The position numbers and the translations under genes are program-made. Shown piece after piece: positions 1 to 7,511 of a DNA stretch of 45,256 bases. Each line of letters starts with the position of its first letter. The first letter of the stretch is position 1. The notes below the pieces were generated by a model. It searched no databases, was not told where the DNA came from, and saw only the letters and a program-made list of their open reading frames with translations. The stretch spans positions 1 through 45,256 of the forward strand of contig JAGHSK010000004.1 of assembly GCA_018065895.1 (NCBI GenBank). The letters are read 5' to 3'. The DNA comes from Candidatus Cacconaster equi (GTDB lineage Bacteria > Bacteroidota > Bacteroidia > Bacteroidales > UBA932).

Positions 1-140
1 CGGGAAGCGGCTCAAATGCCGCTACGCAAACTTACGAGTTCTAATCGAAAAATAATTTTCGCCTTGTAACTAATTGATTTTTAATTTATAAAACCGTCTT
101 AGAGATTTATTCTCCGGACACTAATGATGCTGCTTAAAAC
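1..140. other. Left-edge non-coding stretch
   Basis: No open frame or RNA gene is recognisable here. A short inverted repeat (AGCGGC at 6-11 with GCCGCT at 18-23, 6-nt loop) sits at the extreme left and may be the end of a terminator or RNA whose body lies outside the window. The rest is AT-rich and leads into the gene at 141. No clear TAnnTTTG box is visible. Confidence 0.4.
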
Positions 141-650
141 ATGAAAAAATCAATTTTATTCGCCTTTGGATTATTGGTATGCACTGTCCTGACCGGCTAT
201 GCCCAACCTTCGGAGCTTGAGAAACAACTAATGCAGAAGCAGATGGATTATCAACTCTCAAGGATGGGTAGAAAGGAAGAGGTTAAAATAAACAGAAAAT
301 GGACTATTGTCTCAAAGATCGGGGAAACTACGGTGCTCATGGCGATTCCGGATCTGCATTGCTGGTATCTTGGAGAAATTTCAATTGCTTCGCGAAAAAA
401 CATAAGAAGCGGAAAGGGCCTGTATATGGGTGAGGATGAAACCTGCTACTGCAACTGGAAACGGGATTCAAAGCACGGAGATGGCTTTCTGCTCCAAGAA
501 GACGGGGAGATTGTCGCCTGTACCTGGAAATGGAACGTTTTGGACAAAAAATCCATACGTGCAGCCACAGATGATGAAAGAGCTTTCTTTGAGTCCGAGA
601 TAAAACGCACGAAAAAACTTGTTTCAATCTCGCAACCTCGGTTCCGGTAG
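141..650 (+). CDS. Small secreted protein of unknown function
   Basis: 169 aa with an N-terminal signal peptide: MKKS, a hydrophobic core at about residues 5-17, and a likely cleavage after GYAQ near residue 22. The mature part is charged and rich in Trp and Lys, with a stretch around residues 95-130 containing CYC and two Trp-Lys pairs. I recognise no family. No further membrane segments are visible, so it is probably periplasmic or exported. The gene is convergent with the MFS permease on the other strand, only 6 nt from its stop, and no terminator lies between them. No promoter of the Bacteroidota type is evident upstream. The ATG at 141 is chosen because it gives a complete signal peptide. 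Confidence 0.7.
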   Translation: MKKSILFAFGLLVCTVLTGYAQPSELEKQLMQKQMDYQLSRMGRKEEVKINRKWTIVSKIGETTVLMAIPDLHCWYLGEISIASRKNIRSGKGLYMGEDETCYCNWKRDSKHGDGFLLQEDGEIVACTWKWNVLDKKSIRAATDDERAFFESEIKRTKKLVSISQPRFR

Positions 651-656
651 CGACAA

Positions 657-1901
657 TCAGTCGAATTTGTGCTTGTTCTCAACGAGAGGCTTCGCCCAGA
701 TGCCGATGCTGAAGATATAGGCAACGGTAAGGCAGACGAACATCATTCCGAAGCGCAGCCCCATGAGGTCGGAGAGCCATCCCACGACAAGCGGACCAAG
801 TGCGCCTCCCACGATGCCGGTACAAAGGATGCCGGCAAACGAACCGTGATGCTTTGACACTGAATTCAGAGCGAGCGAGAAAACAATCGAATACATTACG
901 GAGATTGAGAAGCCGAAGGCAGGGAAGCCGATGAGAGCCATCTTCGCATTGCCGAGCAGAGCCGTCAGAAGCGCTGCCAGAGCAAGCACGCATGCTACCC
1001 GCAGTACCTTTTTCGAATCCCACAGACGGAGCGCTACAAGGCCGACGATGCATCCGATTGACATCAGTCCCCAGAACTGTCCCACTACACTTGCGCCGGT
1101 TGTCTGAGGGTCGAGAGAGTGGTAATCCATCAGGAACTTGGATATCCAGTTTGCCACACCCTGTTCAGTCGCAGTGTAGCAGAGGATGCCGAGGAAAAAG
1201 AGGTAAACGTATTTGTTCTGAAGCAGCTCCTTGTAAGATGCTATTCCACCACTCTTTTCATCGTCCTGAAGCTCCATCTCGGGGAATTTGATGAAGATTG
1301 TCACAACTACCATCAGAATGAGTATTCCCGCGAAAAGCCAGTACAGGGAGACCCACGGAAGAGATTCCGGAGTGAACCTGCTCAGTATGCCTCCGACTGG
1401 AGAGAGGGCTTTCTGCCCGGTAAGCTGTTGCACAAGGGAAGAATATACGAGCGGACTGACGAACGATGCGGCTCCGAAGACCAGCTGTCCCATCACTGAG
1501 AAAAAAGCGAAGTTCTCTTCGCCTCCGGCAACCCTGGTCATCGGGTTGATGACAGTCTGAAGCATCGCCATTCCAAGACCGATTGTGAACGAAGATATCA
1601 GAATCACCGTGAAGGTGGGGATGAAGGCGAAAAGCAGTGAACCGAGCAGAGGCAGTGTGAATCCTGCAAGCAGCACCGCCTTCTGGCCGAACTTCTCTAT
1701 CATAATTCCTGCAGGGATGGAGATTACAGCATAGGCAAGGAAGAACGAGGTGGGGATGAAGGCCGCAAGAGCCAGATGCGACAGATGGAAATTGTCGATG
1801 ATGTCAGGGATCAGCGGACCGATGATGTTGGTGATGAATGAGATGACGAACCAGAACACCATAATGACCGCAACGATGCCGTAATAATGCTTTTTACCCA
1901 T
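657..1901 (-). CDS. MFS permease, FHS (fucose permease-like) type
   Basis: 414 aa integral membrane protein with about twelve hydrophobic segments and the two-half organisation of the major facilitator superfamily. The segment IPAGIMIEKFGQKA matches the loop 2-3 region of the fucose:H+ symporter family (IPAGILMKKLSYKA in FucP), followed by GLGMAMLQTVINP at the position of GLGCLETAANP. This makes a proton-coupled uptake permease for a sugar or similar small molecule likely, but the substrate cannot be read from the sequence. The frame is open to 1919, but a -7-like box TAAATTTG at 1921-1928 would start transcription near 1914. The ATG at 1901 (MGKKHYYG) is therefore the better start. It is not in an operon. 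Confidence 0.85.
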   Translation of the reverse strand: MGKKHYYGIVAVIMVFWFVISFITNIIGPLIPDIIDNFHLSHLALAAFIPTSFFLAYAVISIPAGIMIEKFGQKAVLLAGFTLPLLGSLLFAFIPTFTVILISSFTIGLGMAMLQTVINPMTRVAGGEENFAFFSVMGQLVFGAASFVSPLVYSSLVQQLTGQKALSPVGGILSRFTPESLPWVSLYWLFAGILILMVVVTIFIKFPEMELQDDEKSGGIASYKELLQNKYVYLFFLGILCYTATEQGVANWISKFLMDYHSLDPQTTGASVVGQFWGLMSIGCIVGLVALRLWDSKKVLRVACVLALAALLTALLGNAKMALIGFPAFGFSISVMYSIVFSLALNSVSKHHGSFAGILCTGIVGGALGPLVVGWLSDLMGLRFGMMFVCLTVAYIFSIGIWAKPLVENKHKFD

Positions 1902-1920
1902 TTTTAAACGTTTAATCATA

Positions 1921-1928
1921 CAAATTTA
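1921..1928 (-). promoter_or_regulatory. Predicted -7 box of MFS permease gene
   Basis: TAAATTTG on the minus strand matches the Bacteroidota -7 consensus TAnnTTTG. It lies about 20 nt upstream of the ATG at 1901. No good -33 TTTG is seen at the expected spacing, so it is a partial match. Confidence 0.5.
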
Positions 1929-1970
1929 CAAAAAAATGTTGTTGTGAATCATACTTTCGTGTACATTCAG

Positions 1971-1978
1971 TATCTTTG
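1971..1978 (+). promoter_or_regulatory. Predicted -7 box of the nuclease operon
   Basis: TATCTTTG matches TAnnTTTG and lies 15 nt before the ATG at 1994. A clean -33 element at 19-nt spacing is not seen. It is divergent from the MFS promoter, 42 nt away. Confidence 0.5.
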
Positions 1979-1993
1979 TGAAAAGCTTTTCTG

Positions 1994-2857
1994 ATGAGAC
2001 TCGCCCGGACAACAATCATTGCACTTTCGTTCATCATTCTCCTTTCAACAGGCGCGTGCGCGCAACAGGGTAGCGGTACAACGCCGTTGCGTCCGTCCCT
2101 CTGGCTTGAGTTGCCACAAACGGATCCGGCGGATTCCGCGAATGTATATACAGTCGTGATGAAGATTGACGGGGTGAATCAGCGCAATTACTCCTTCCTT
2201 TGGAATGAATCCAGAATGACCTCCTCTTGGGTGGCTTATCCGCTTTGCCGGGGAAATATGGGCCAGGGAAAGCGAAGCAACGCTTTCGGATTGTGCCCGC
2301 TTCTCCCTGCAGACAAGCAGCCTTTGCTTGAAAAGGGATACAGAAAGGGGAACGGCGGATGGTATTCCCGTGGACATCAGATTCCTTCAGGTGACCGTCT
2401 TTCATACAAGGCCAACGTTCAGACATTCTATGGAATCAATATGACTCCGCAGGATGAGGGTCTCAACGGAGGCGTGTGGGAGTCGTTGGAGAGCAGAGCC
2501 CGTTCGCTTGCGCTCAGGTGTGATACCTTATATGTTGTCACAGGTTGTACCTATGACGGTTACCAGGGAGAATATGTTCTTGACAACAATGGAAGACAGG
2601 TGGATGTCCCTACAGGCTATTACAAGGCCCTGCTGATGCTCTCGTCAGGGGAATTCCATGGTTGCGGGTATTTTTTTGAGAACAGACCTTACGAAAGCGG
2701 AAGCCTGAAACGCTCGATGATGATGCCTCTGTCAGAGCTTGAACGGATGACGGGGATGACATTCTTCCCTAATCTGAAAAAGATTGTAGGGGAGGAGCGC
2801 TATGATGAACTCAAATCTGAAAATCCGCTTGAACAGGGCTGTTGGGGAAGAAACTAA
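1994..2857 (+). CDS. Secreted DNA/RNA non-specific endonuclease (NUC1 family)
   Basis: 287 aa with an N-terminal hydrophobic signal (residues 5-22) ending in a lipoprotein-like STGAC, so it is secreted or lipid-anchored. The betabetaalpha-metal nuclease core is clear. SRGHQIPSGDR (residues 125-135) corresponds to the DRGH motif, with His128 as general base. INMTPQ (148-153) precedes N158 and E166 in the NxxxWxxLE-type metal-binding helix. The usual first Asp of DRGH is Ser here, as in some other bacterial members. Such enzymes cut DNA and RNA without sequence specificity and serve in nutrient scavenging or competitor and eDNA degradation. The gene starts an operon with the secreted unknown 9 nt downstream and the PhzF gene. 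Confidence 0.88.
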   Translation: MRLARTTIIALSFIILLSTGACAQQGSGTTPLRPSLWLELPQTDPADSANVYTVVMKIDGVNQRNYSFLWNESRMTSSWVAYPLCRGNMGQGKRSNAFGLCPLLPADKQPLLEKGYRKGNGGWYSRGHQIPSGDRLSYKANVQTFYGINMTPQDEGLNGGVWESLESRARSLALRCDTLYVVTGCTYDGYQGEYVLDNNGRQVDVPTGYYKALLMLSSGEFHGCGYFFENRPYESGSLKRSMMMPLSELERMTGMTFFPNLKKIVGEERYDELKSENPLEQGCWGRN

Positions 2858-2866
2858 ATACTTCAT

Positions 2867-3817
2867 ATGAAAAGATATATTTTTATACTGTTGATGGCTC
2901 TCATTGCCACAGAACCTCTTTTGGCTCAGGAAAATCTGGAGAGTCCGAAGCAGTTCCGCCGCGAAAATTCGAAGGCTCAGTGGTCGAAAATCACCAAGGA
3001 GACTATGGCGGTGCCTTATTTTGTCGGCAAGCCGGCAGCGACCCTTGAAGGCTTCGCCTTTATGGAGTCGCTCGATGACAAGGATCTGTGGGAGATGGAT
3101 GCCCGGATAATTTCAACCTTCCTTTCAGGCGAAGTGCCGTCTGCGATGCGTCAGTTTCGAAAAATACGTTACAAGACATCTGTTTGTGACACGGTGGAGA
3201 TATTGAAAAAGCCGCACATCGTGGAGATGTGGATATTGCCTGAATACGTGAGTGTGGGAAAGGATGAAGATTGCGTGAGAATGCCTATGGGCCCAATCGG
3301 TGCCCAGGTGATTGCCGATTCGCTGAACTGCTGCCTTCCTACCACTTATCTGGTTGATCGTATTTATGATGCTGCGGAGGGAAGAATCGATATCTTTCCG
3401 TTCCGTCCGCATGGCTCGCGCAATCAGACTGCACTTGTGTATCACGACAGCAATAATGCGATAAAAGCTCTTTACAAGGCTTACGGATACCGTTACGGAC
3501 AGTTGATATCCGGTCTTAAGAAGGATATAGTTCTGACCAGCTATGTAGAGAGAAACCCGGAATATTCCAGGAATGTGGCCATTTACGGCTGGCAGCATCC
3601 CGACGGAACACTCCAGCAGCCGCTCTTTATCCGTCACGGCAACTTCTATGCTGACTACAGCCACGGAATCAGGCTGATCTGGCATACCGTCAAGATCGAC
3701 GGAAAGGAGTATGAACTGCGTGACGTGATGTGCGACAAGGATATGTACCGTCTCGTCAGTGATGAGCCTATGCCGCTCAAATACGCATCGTTCGCATATC
3801 AGAAAAGATGGAACTAA
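2867..3817 (+). CDS. Secreted protein of unknown function
   Basis: 316 aa with a signal peptide (MKRYIFILLMALIATEPLLAQE, cleavage near residue 21) and no other membrane segment. The mature protein is of mixed composition with scattered Trp and Tyr and two Cys around residues 155-156. I recognise no domain. The gene starts 9 nt after the nuclease stop and its end lies 14 nt before the PhzF ATG, so all three are probably one transcript. The position next to a secreted nuclease may mean a shared periplasmic or extracellular role, but this is only context. Confidence 0.75.
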   Translation: MKRYIFILLMALIATEPLLAQENLESPKQFRRENSKAQWSKITKETMAVPYFVGKPAATLEGFAFMESLDDKDLWEMDARIISTFLSGEVPSAMRQFRKIRYKTSVCDTVEILKKPHIVEMWILPEYVSVGKDEDCVRMPMGPIGAQVIADSLNCCLPTTYLVDRIYDAAEGRIDIFPFRPHGSRNQTALVYHDSNNAIKALYKAYGYRYGQLISGLKKDIVLTSYVERNPEYSRNVAIYGWQHPDGTLQQPLFIRHGNFYADYSHGIRLIWHTVKIDGKEYELRDVMCDKDMYRLVSDEPMPLKYASFAYQKRWN

Positions 3818-3831
3818 AGGGGGATGCCGCT

Positions 3832-4638
3832 ATGAAAGCTGACTGCTATAAGGTGAATGCATTTGTGGACAAGACCCTTGGGTTCAAAGGTAATGCCGCC
3901 TGCATAGTGCCATTGGACGAATGGCTTCCGGATGCCGCGATGCTCCGTCTTGCGAAGGAGAACGGAGTGGCGGAGACAGCCTTTTTCATCCGTAATCCTG
4001 AAGGCTCGGAGAACGCGTTCTCGCTTCGCTGGTTCACTCCCGACATTGAGATGGACCTCTGTGGTCACGCCACCCTTGCCACTGCCTATACAATCGCAAC
4101 TCAGCTCAACTACGGCCATGATGTAATCACATTCAGCAGCAACAGCGGCAATCTGGCCGTTTCAGTCAGGGACGGGCTCTGTACCCTCGATTTTCCTTCA
4201 AGACCTCCAAAGCCGGCCCGGCTTCCGCAGAATATACTTGATTCGTTGAGCATCAAGCCGAAGGAGGTGTTGCTTGCGCGTGACTACGTGCTCCTCTACG
4301 ATAAAGAGTCGGATATACGTAACATCACCATCGACAGAGAGATGTTCGACCGTCTCAACATTGATCCGGGTGGGGTGGTGGTGACTGCTCCCGGAGATTC
4401 GTGTGATTTCGTGTCACGCTTCTTCACTCCGCAAGCCACTATTCTTGAAGACCCTGTCACTGGTTCGGCTCACTGTTCTCTCATACCTTACTGGAGCGCG
4501 AAGATTGGAAAGGTGGAGATGACGGCTCATCAGATATCTGCTCAGGGCGGTACTCTCTACTGCCGTGAATGTGGGGAGAGAGTCAGAATAAGCGGAAGGG
4601 GAGAGGTTGTCAAGAAATTCGAAATAAATTTTGGATAG
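3832..4638 (+). CDS. PhzF family isomerase/epimerase-like protein
   Basis: 268 aa of the PhzF fold (two DapF-like halves). The family Glu is present in NGVAETAFF (Glu48 counted from this start), DLCGHATLA gives the GHAT loop, and EDPVTGSAHC is the conserved C-terminal active-site segment. Family members catalyse isomerisation by proton transfer (PhzF in phenazine synthesis), but most single-copy homologues outside phenazine clusters have no assigned substrate. No phenazine genes are nearby, so that pathway is not implied. The frame is open to an ATG at 3808 that overlaps the previous gene, but MKADCYKVNAF at 3832 aligns with the family start and has the purine-rich AAAGGGGG upstream. The tRNA promoter overlaps the end of this gene. 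Confidence 0.85.
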   Translation: MKADCYKVNAFVDKTLGFKGNAACIVPLDEWLPDAAMLRLAKENGVAETAFFIRNPEGSENAFSLRWFTPDIEMDLCGHATLATAYTIATQLNYGHDVITFSSNSGNLAVSVRDGLCTLDFPSRPPKPARLPQNILDSLSIKPKEVLLARDYVLLYDKESDIRNITIDREMFDRLNIDPGGVVVTAPGDSCDFVSRFFTPQATILEDPVTGSAHCSLIPYWSAKIGKVEMTAHQISAQGGTLYCRECGERVRISGRGEVVKKFEINFG

Positions 4639-4660
4639 TCAAAAATATTGCATACTTTTG
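4630..4660 (+). promoter_or_regulatory. Promoter of tRNA-Lys, embedded in phzF-like stop
   Basis: TTTG at 4630-4633, a spacer of exactly 19 nt, and TACTTTTG at 4653-4660: a full match to the Bacteroidota sigma consensus TTTG-N19-TAnnTTTG. The -33 element lies within the last codons of the PhzF-like gene. The predicted transcription start is near 4667, about 14 nt before the mature tRNA. Confidence 0.75.
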
Positions 4661-4680
4661 CAATCCCAAAACGAGGGAAT

Positions 4681-4753
4681 GCTTCCTTAGCTCAGTTGGT
4701 AGAGCACGACACTCTTAATGTTGGGGTCCAGGGTTCGAGCCCCTGAGGGAGCA
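4681..4753 (+). tRNA. tRNA-Lys (anticodon CTT)
   Basis: A complete cloverleaf is visible. The acceptor stem GCTTCCT pairs with AGGGAGC (one T-G pair), followed by D arm GCTC/GAGC, anticodon stem CGACA/TGTTG with loop CTCTTAA, and T arm CAGGG-TTCGAGC-CCCTG. The anticodon CTT at 4714-4716 reads AAG (lysine). The discriminator is A, and CCA is not encoded (the sequence continues ACAG). It stands alone with its own promoter and terminator. Confidence 0.97.
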
Positions 4754-4754
4754 C

Positions 4755-4791
4755 AGAAAAGCCACTGATATTCAGTGGCTTTTCTTTTTTT
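4755..4791. terminator. Strong bidirectional intrinsic terminator
   Basis: A perfect 14-bp stem (4755-4768 with 4772-4785, 3-nt loop TAT) is followed on the plus strand by TTTTTTTATTTT. It ends the tRNA transcript. On the minus strand the stem itself ends in TTTTCT, 11 nt past the stop of the BACON lipoprotein gene, so it can serve both directions. Confidence 0.9.
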
Positions 4792-4795
4792 ATTT

Positions 4796-6547
4796 TCAAA
4801 TATTCTGTGCATCGTCAGGGAAAACCAAGTAAAAAAGTCCACCTCTATCCAAGAATGATACTCCACAGTGCCATAAATAAATGAGTTTGTTCGAAGTGTC
4901 ATAAACATCAACGTGCAGCACGGATTGGGAATTGAATGGTGGGATGGCGACTTCCAATATTCCATCAACGTCTACGGCATCACGATATACGGTGACTTCT
5001 TTCTTATCACCATATACAAATTGCGGATCCCAATCGGGGTCTCCTAATAAATTGTCCTTATAGATTGGATATTCGAACTTTCCGGCAACGTTTTTTCCGT
5101 TTCCATCGTATATTTTTATATACCAGAAGTTGGGGACATCTTTAACCTTAATCCAAAAATATGCCGAACTGTATTCCATATTGACGCGGCACTCGGAATC
5201 CACTGCTCCCTTGATACCGCCGAAAAATATATACTCTAACTTATTATGGACAGCAGCAGGGTAGTTTACTATGACTCGGCCGAAATGGCTTGTTTCCTTA
5301 ACGTACCCGGCCGGGTAGGAGATCGTATAATCTGCTTCTCTTGGAACGCGTACACAAGATTCTCCGGTAGTTTCTGTCCATTCAATGGGATAGTTCCGGC
5401 CATTTACGGTTGCAAGGTTCCCTATAATGAATGGTCTCCTTCTAAGATTCCCGTCTGATTCCAATATCAGAGTACGTAAAATGGATCCCTGCACAAACTG
5501 TTTTTCCAAAATTACAGGATCGTTGTTGACAAAACGGATCGTTCCGACACGTTTTTCAGCAGACGTGTTCGCTGCAATATTGACAGTCACTTCATAGATC
5601 TCTTTCTCAAGTTCCCGCTTCTCGAAGGTAATCCAGTTGACGTCAGTGGTAACTTCGAATGGCTCTACGGCGAGTATCTTGTAAGTTCCACTCAGTGCTT
5701 CTGGAGATTCCGTGTCCGGAAGACTGTGAGTGAATCCAGTGGTGGAAAGAATCTTGATTGTGCTACCTGCCGGGAGATAGAAGTATTTCCAATATGAGGG
5801 CAGTGTTTCTTTGGGAAGTCCATGCTCTTCATAATATTTCTTCAGATTGTCGAATACTGTTTCCATATTCAACTCCTGGCCCGGCTGAAACAGTTCCTCA
5901 CTGGTCTGTGCCGATAATGTGCCGTCCTTTGCAAACTCTTCGGCAGCTTTGTTGATGATTGCAGTCAATTCGCTCGCGCTCCTTCCATTCTGCATAGCGC
6001 AGGTCGTGAGCAGGAACATCGCATCGGCATCGGAGCCCCCTGTCAAATCCATTCTGGAGAAATCGATATCCGCGCCTGCCATATTGACTGTTTTGAAAAA
6101 CTCAACCTGTGCCTGCTCTCTGGCTTCATTATATTTCATCCCTGAAGAGACAAGGTTCATTATTCTTTTTTTTGTTATTGTTGTCAGCAGGTTCAAGTTG
6201 ACTTTAGCTTCACTTGATTTGACAAATGCTTCAAGACATATCTCGGAATCTGAAATGCGGCCTGTCGTCTCATCGAAATAGCGCCCATCGGCCTTCACCT
6301 CATAAAATGCGGCATCAGGACATCCGACGTTGATTGAAAAAGCCGCAAGGCTGCCTTCGATTTTTGCCGCAAAAACATCACCGGTCGCAATGACTTCTTT
6401 ATTGTATGCAAAAGCTTTGACATCGGAACCTTCCACGAGGTATCCCTTCTGGGCGAATCCGCTGATGACGTCGACTGGCCTCCCGTTATTCAACTTTTCA
6501 CAAGAGACAAGGGCAAGAATTGCTGCAAGAATAAATATTTTTTTCAT
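4796..6547 (-). CDS. BACON-like domain surface lipoprotein
   Basis: 583 aa. The N-terminus is a lipoprotein signal (MKKIFILAAILALVSC, Cys16 as lipidation site). Residues about 100-240 are helical with no recognised family. Residues about 294-355 (EPFEVTTDVNWITFEKRE onward, with VTVNIAANTSAEKRVGTIRF) have the beta-sandwich pattern of BACON domains, which in Bacteroidota are common on exported carbohydrate- or mucin-directed proteins. No catalytic domain is visible and no SusC/SusD pair adjoins it, so its role is unknown. The frame extends two codons upstream to a TTG, but the ATG at 6547 gives the standard signal. The gene ends at the shared terminator. Confidence 0.75.
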   Translation of the reverse strand: MKKIFILAAILALVSCEKLNNGRPVDVISGFAQKGYLVEGSDVKAFAYNKEVIATGDVFAAKIEGSLAAFSINVGCPDAAFYEVKADGRYFDETTGRISDSEICLEAFVKSSEAKVNLNLLTTITKKRIMNLVSSGMKYNEAREQAQVEFFKTVNMAGADIDFSRMDLTGGSDADAMFLLTTCAMQNGRSASELTAIINKAAEEFAKDGTLSAQTSEELFQPGQELNMETVFDNLKKYYEEHGLPKETLPSYWKYFYLPAGSTIKILSTTGFTHSLPDTESPEALSGTYKILAVEPFEVTTDVNWITFEKRELEKEIYEVTVNIAANTSAEKRVGTIRFVNNDPVILEKQFVQGSILRTLILESDGNLRRRPFIIGNLATVNGRNYPIEWTETTGESCVRVPREADYTISYPAGYVKETSHFGRVIVNYPAAVHNKLEYIFFGGIKGAVDSECRVNMEYSSAYFWIKVKDVPNFWYIKIYDGNGKNVAGKFEYPIYKDNLLGDPDWDPQFVYGDKKEVTVYRDAVDVDGILEVAIPPFNSQSVLHVDVYDTSNKLIYLWHCGVSFLDRGGLFYLVFPDDAQNI

Positions 6548-6632
6548 AAACAATCGGATGATATGGTAAAATTACTGAGCGCTACGCGCGCGAACGCGAA
6601 ATTAAGAATTTTATGGCCCTTTTCAAAACTCA

Positions 6633-6660
6633 AAGGGGTTGACCTTGCGACCAGCCCCTT
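6633..6660 (-). terminator. Likely terminator of lipoprotein gene at 6684
   Basis: Read on the minus strand, AAGGGG and TGG pair with TCA and CCCCTT across one mismatch, with an 8-nt loop TCGCAAGG. An interrupted T-rich stretch (TTTGAGTTTTG) follows. It begins 23 nt after the stop codon at 6684. The U-run is imperfect, so efficiency is uncertain. Confidence 0.55.
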
Positions 6661-6683
6661 CATTATTTATATGTGTGTTGAGA

Positions 6684-7490
6684 TTATCTGAGGAGGCTGT
6701 CGTGTGATACTGCGAGCTCTTCATTCATTCCATCAAGCTGTTTCTTGAACATTTCAACATTGATTGCATCAATCTTTGTGAGAGGCTTGAGAGTCTCGTT
6801 CAATGCAGCATATTCAGGGTTGACCTTTGCAAGGTCTTCAACACCGAGAGTAAGGAGGGTTACATACCAGGTGAAGTCTGTTGCAGACTGGTCGTCGAAG
6901 GCAACGATGAACTTGTCGCTGTTCTTGCCGGCAATATACATCTGCTCAACAAGTGCTGCAGAAACTGCTTCCCAGAAGAGAGGGAGACGGTCAGCTTCTT
7001 TTGATTCCTCGTAGAAAGCCTTGAGGTTTTCCTTGATTTCAACGCCTTCGCTGAAGTTCTTGAGTGCAGGGTCGTTTACGTCAGCATAGAGCTTTACGAG
7101 AGCTGCAGTGTAGCTGTCGGTAGGCATATCGTACAGGCCGGCGATTTCTTTGTCGATGCACATTACTGCGATTGCGCGATATTTCTGAGAGAGAGTCTGC
7201 ATATCCTTGACAACTGCAGGATCTGTGAGATAGTCAGGTTTTACCTGTTTTTCCTTGTCGCTGAGAACAACTTTGCCATCCTTTACTGAACCTACGATGC
7301 CGATAGGGTTGATCTTGACAAGCTCTGATGCAAGGCTGTCGAGGTGAACCATGATTTCCTGCTCGGCGTAGATCTCTGCCTGAGTCTTCTCAGGAGCGAC
7401 TTCTTGAGCCTCAGCACTCTTCTTCTGGCCGCATGATACTGCCAGGACAATGCACATGGCAGCTGCGAGAATAGATGTGATTTTTTTCAT
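6684..7490 (-). CDS. Lipoprotein of unknown function, downstream of ABC transporter
   Basis: 268 aa with a clear lipoprotein signal (MKKITSILAAAMCIVLAVSC, lipidated Cys20) followed by a short charged linker QKKSAEAQEVAPEK. The remainder is mostly helical and acidic, rich in Leu, Ala, Asp and Lys, without recognisable motifs or further membrane segments. It starts 21 nt after the stop of the ABCG-like gene and has no promoter of its own, so the two are probably co-transcribed. A periplasmic partner or accessory of the transporter is a reasonable guess from position only. Confidence 0.75.
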   Translation of the reverse strand: MKKITSILAAAMCIVLAVSCGQKKSAEAQEVAPEKTQAEIYAEQEIMVHLDSLASELVKINPIGIVGSVKDGKVVLSDKEKQVKPDYLTDPAVVKDMQTLSQKYRAIAVMCIDKEIAGLYDMPTDSYTAALVKLYADVNDPALKNFSEGVEIKENLKAFYEESKEADRLPLFWEAVSAALVEQMYIAGKNSDKFIVAFDDQSATDFTWYVTLLTLGVEDLAKVNPEYAALNETLKPLTKIDAINVEMFKKQLDGMNEELAVSHDSLLR

Positions 7491-7511
7491 TTTGATAGAT
7501 TAGATTAATTG

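Noticed and set aside
3808-3831. Upstream start of the PhzF-like gene
   Set aside because: The extra eight codons do not match the family N-terminus, and the ATG at 3832 has a better purine-rich upstream sequence.
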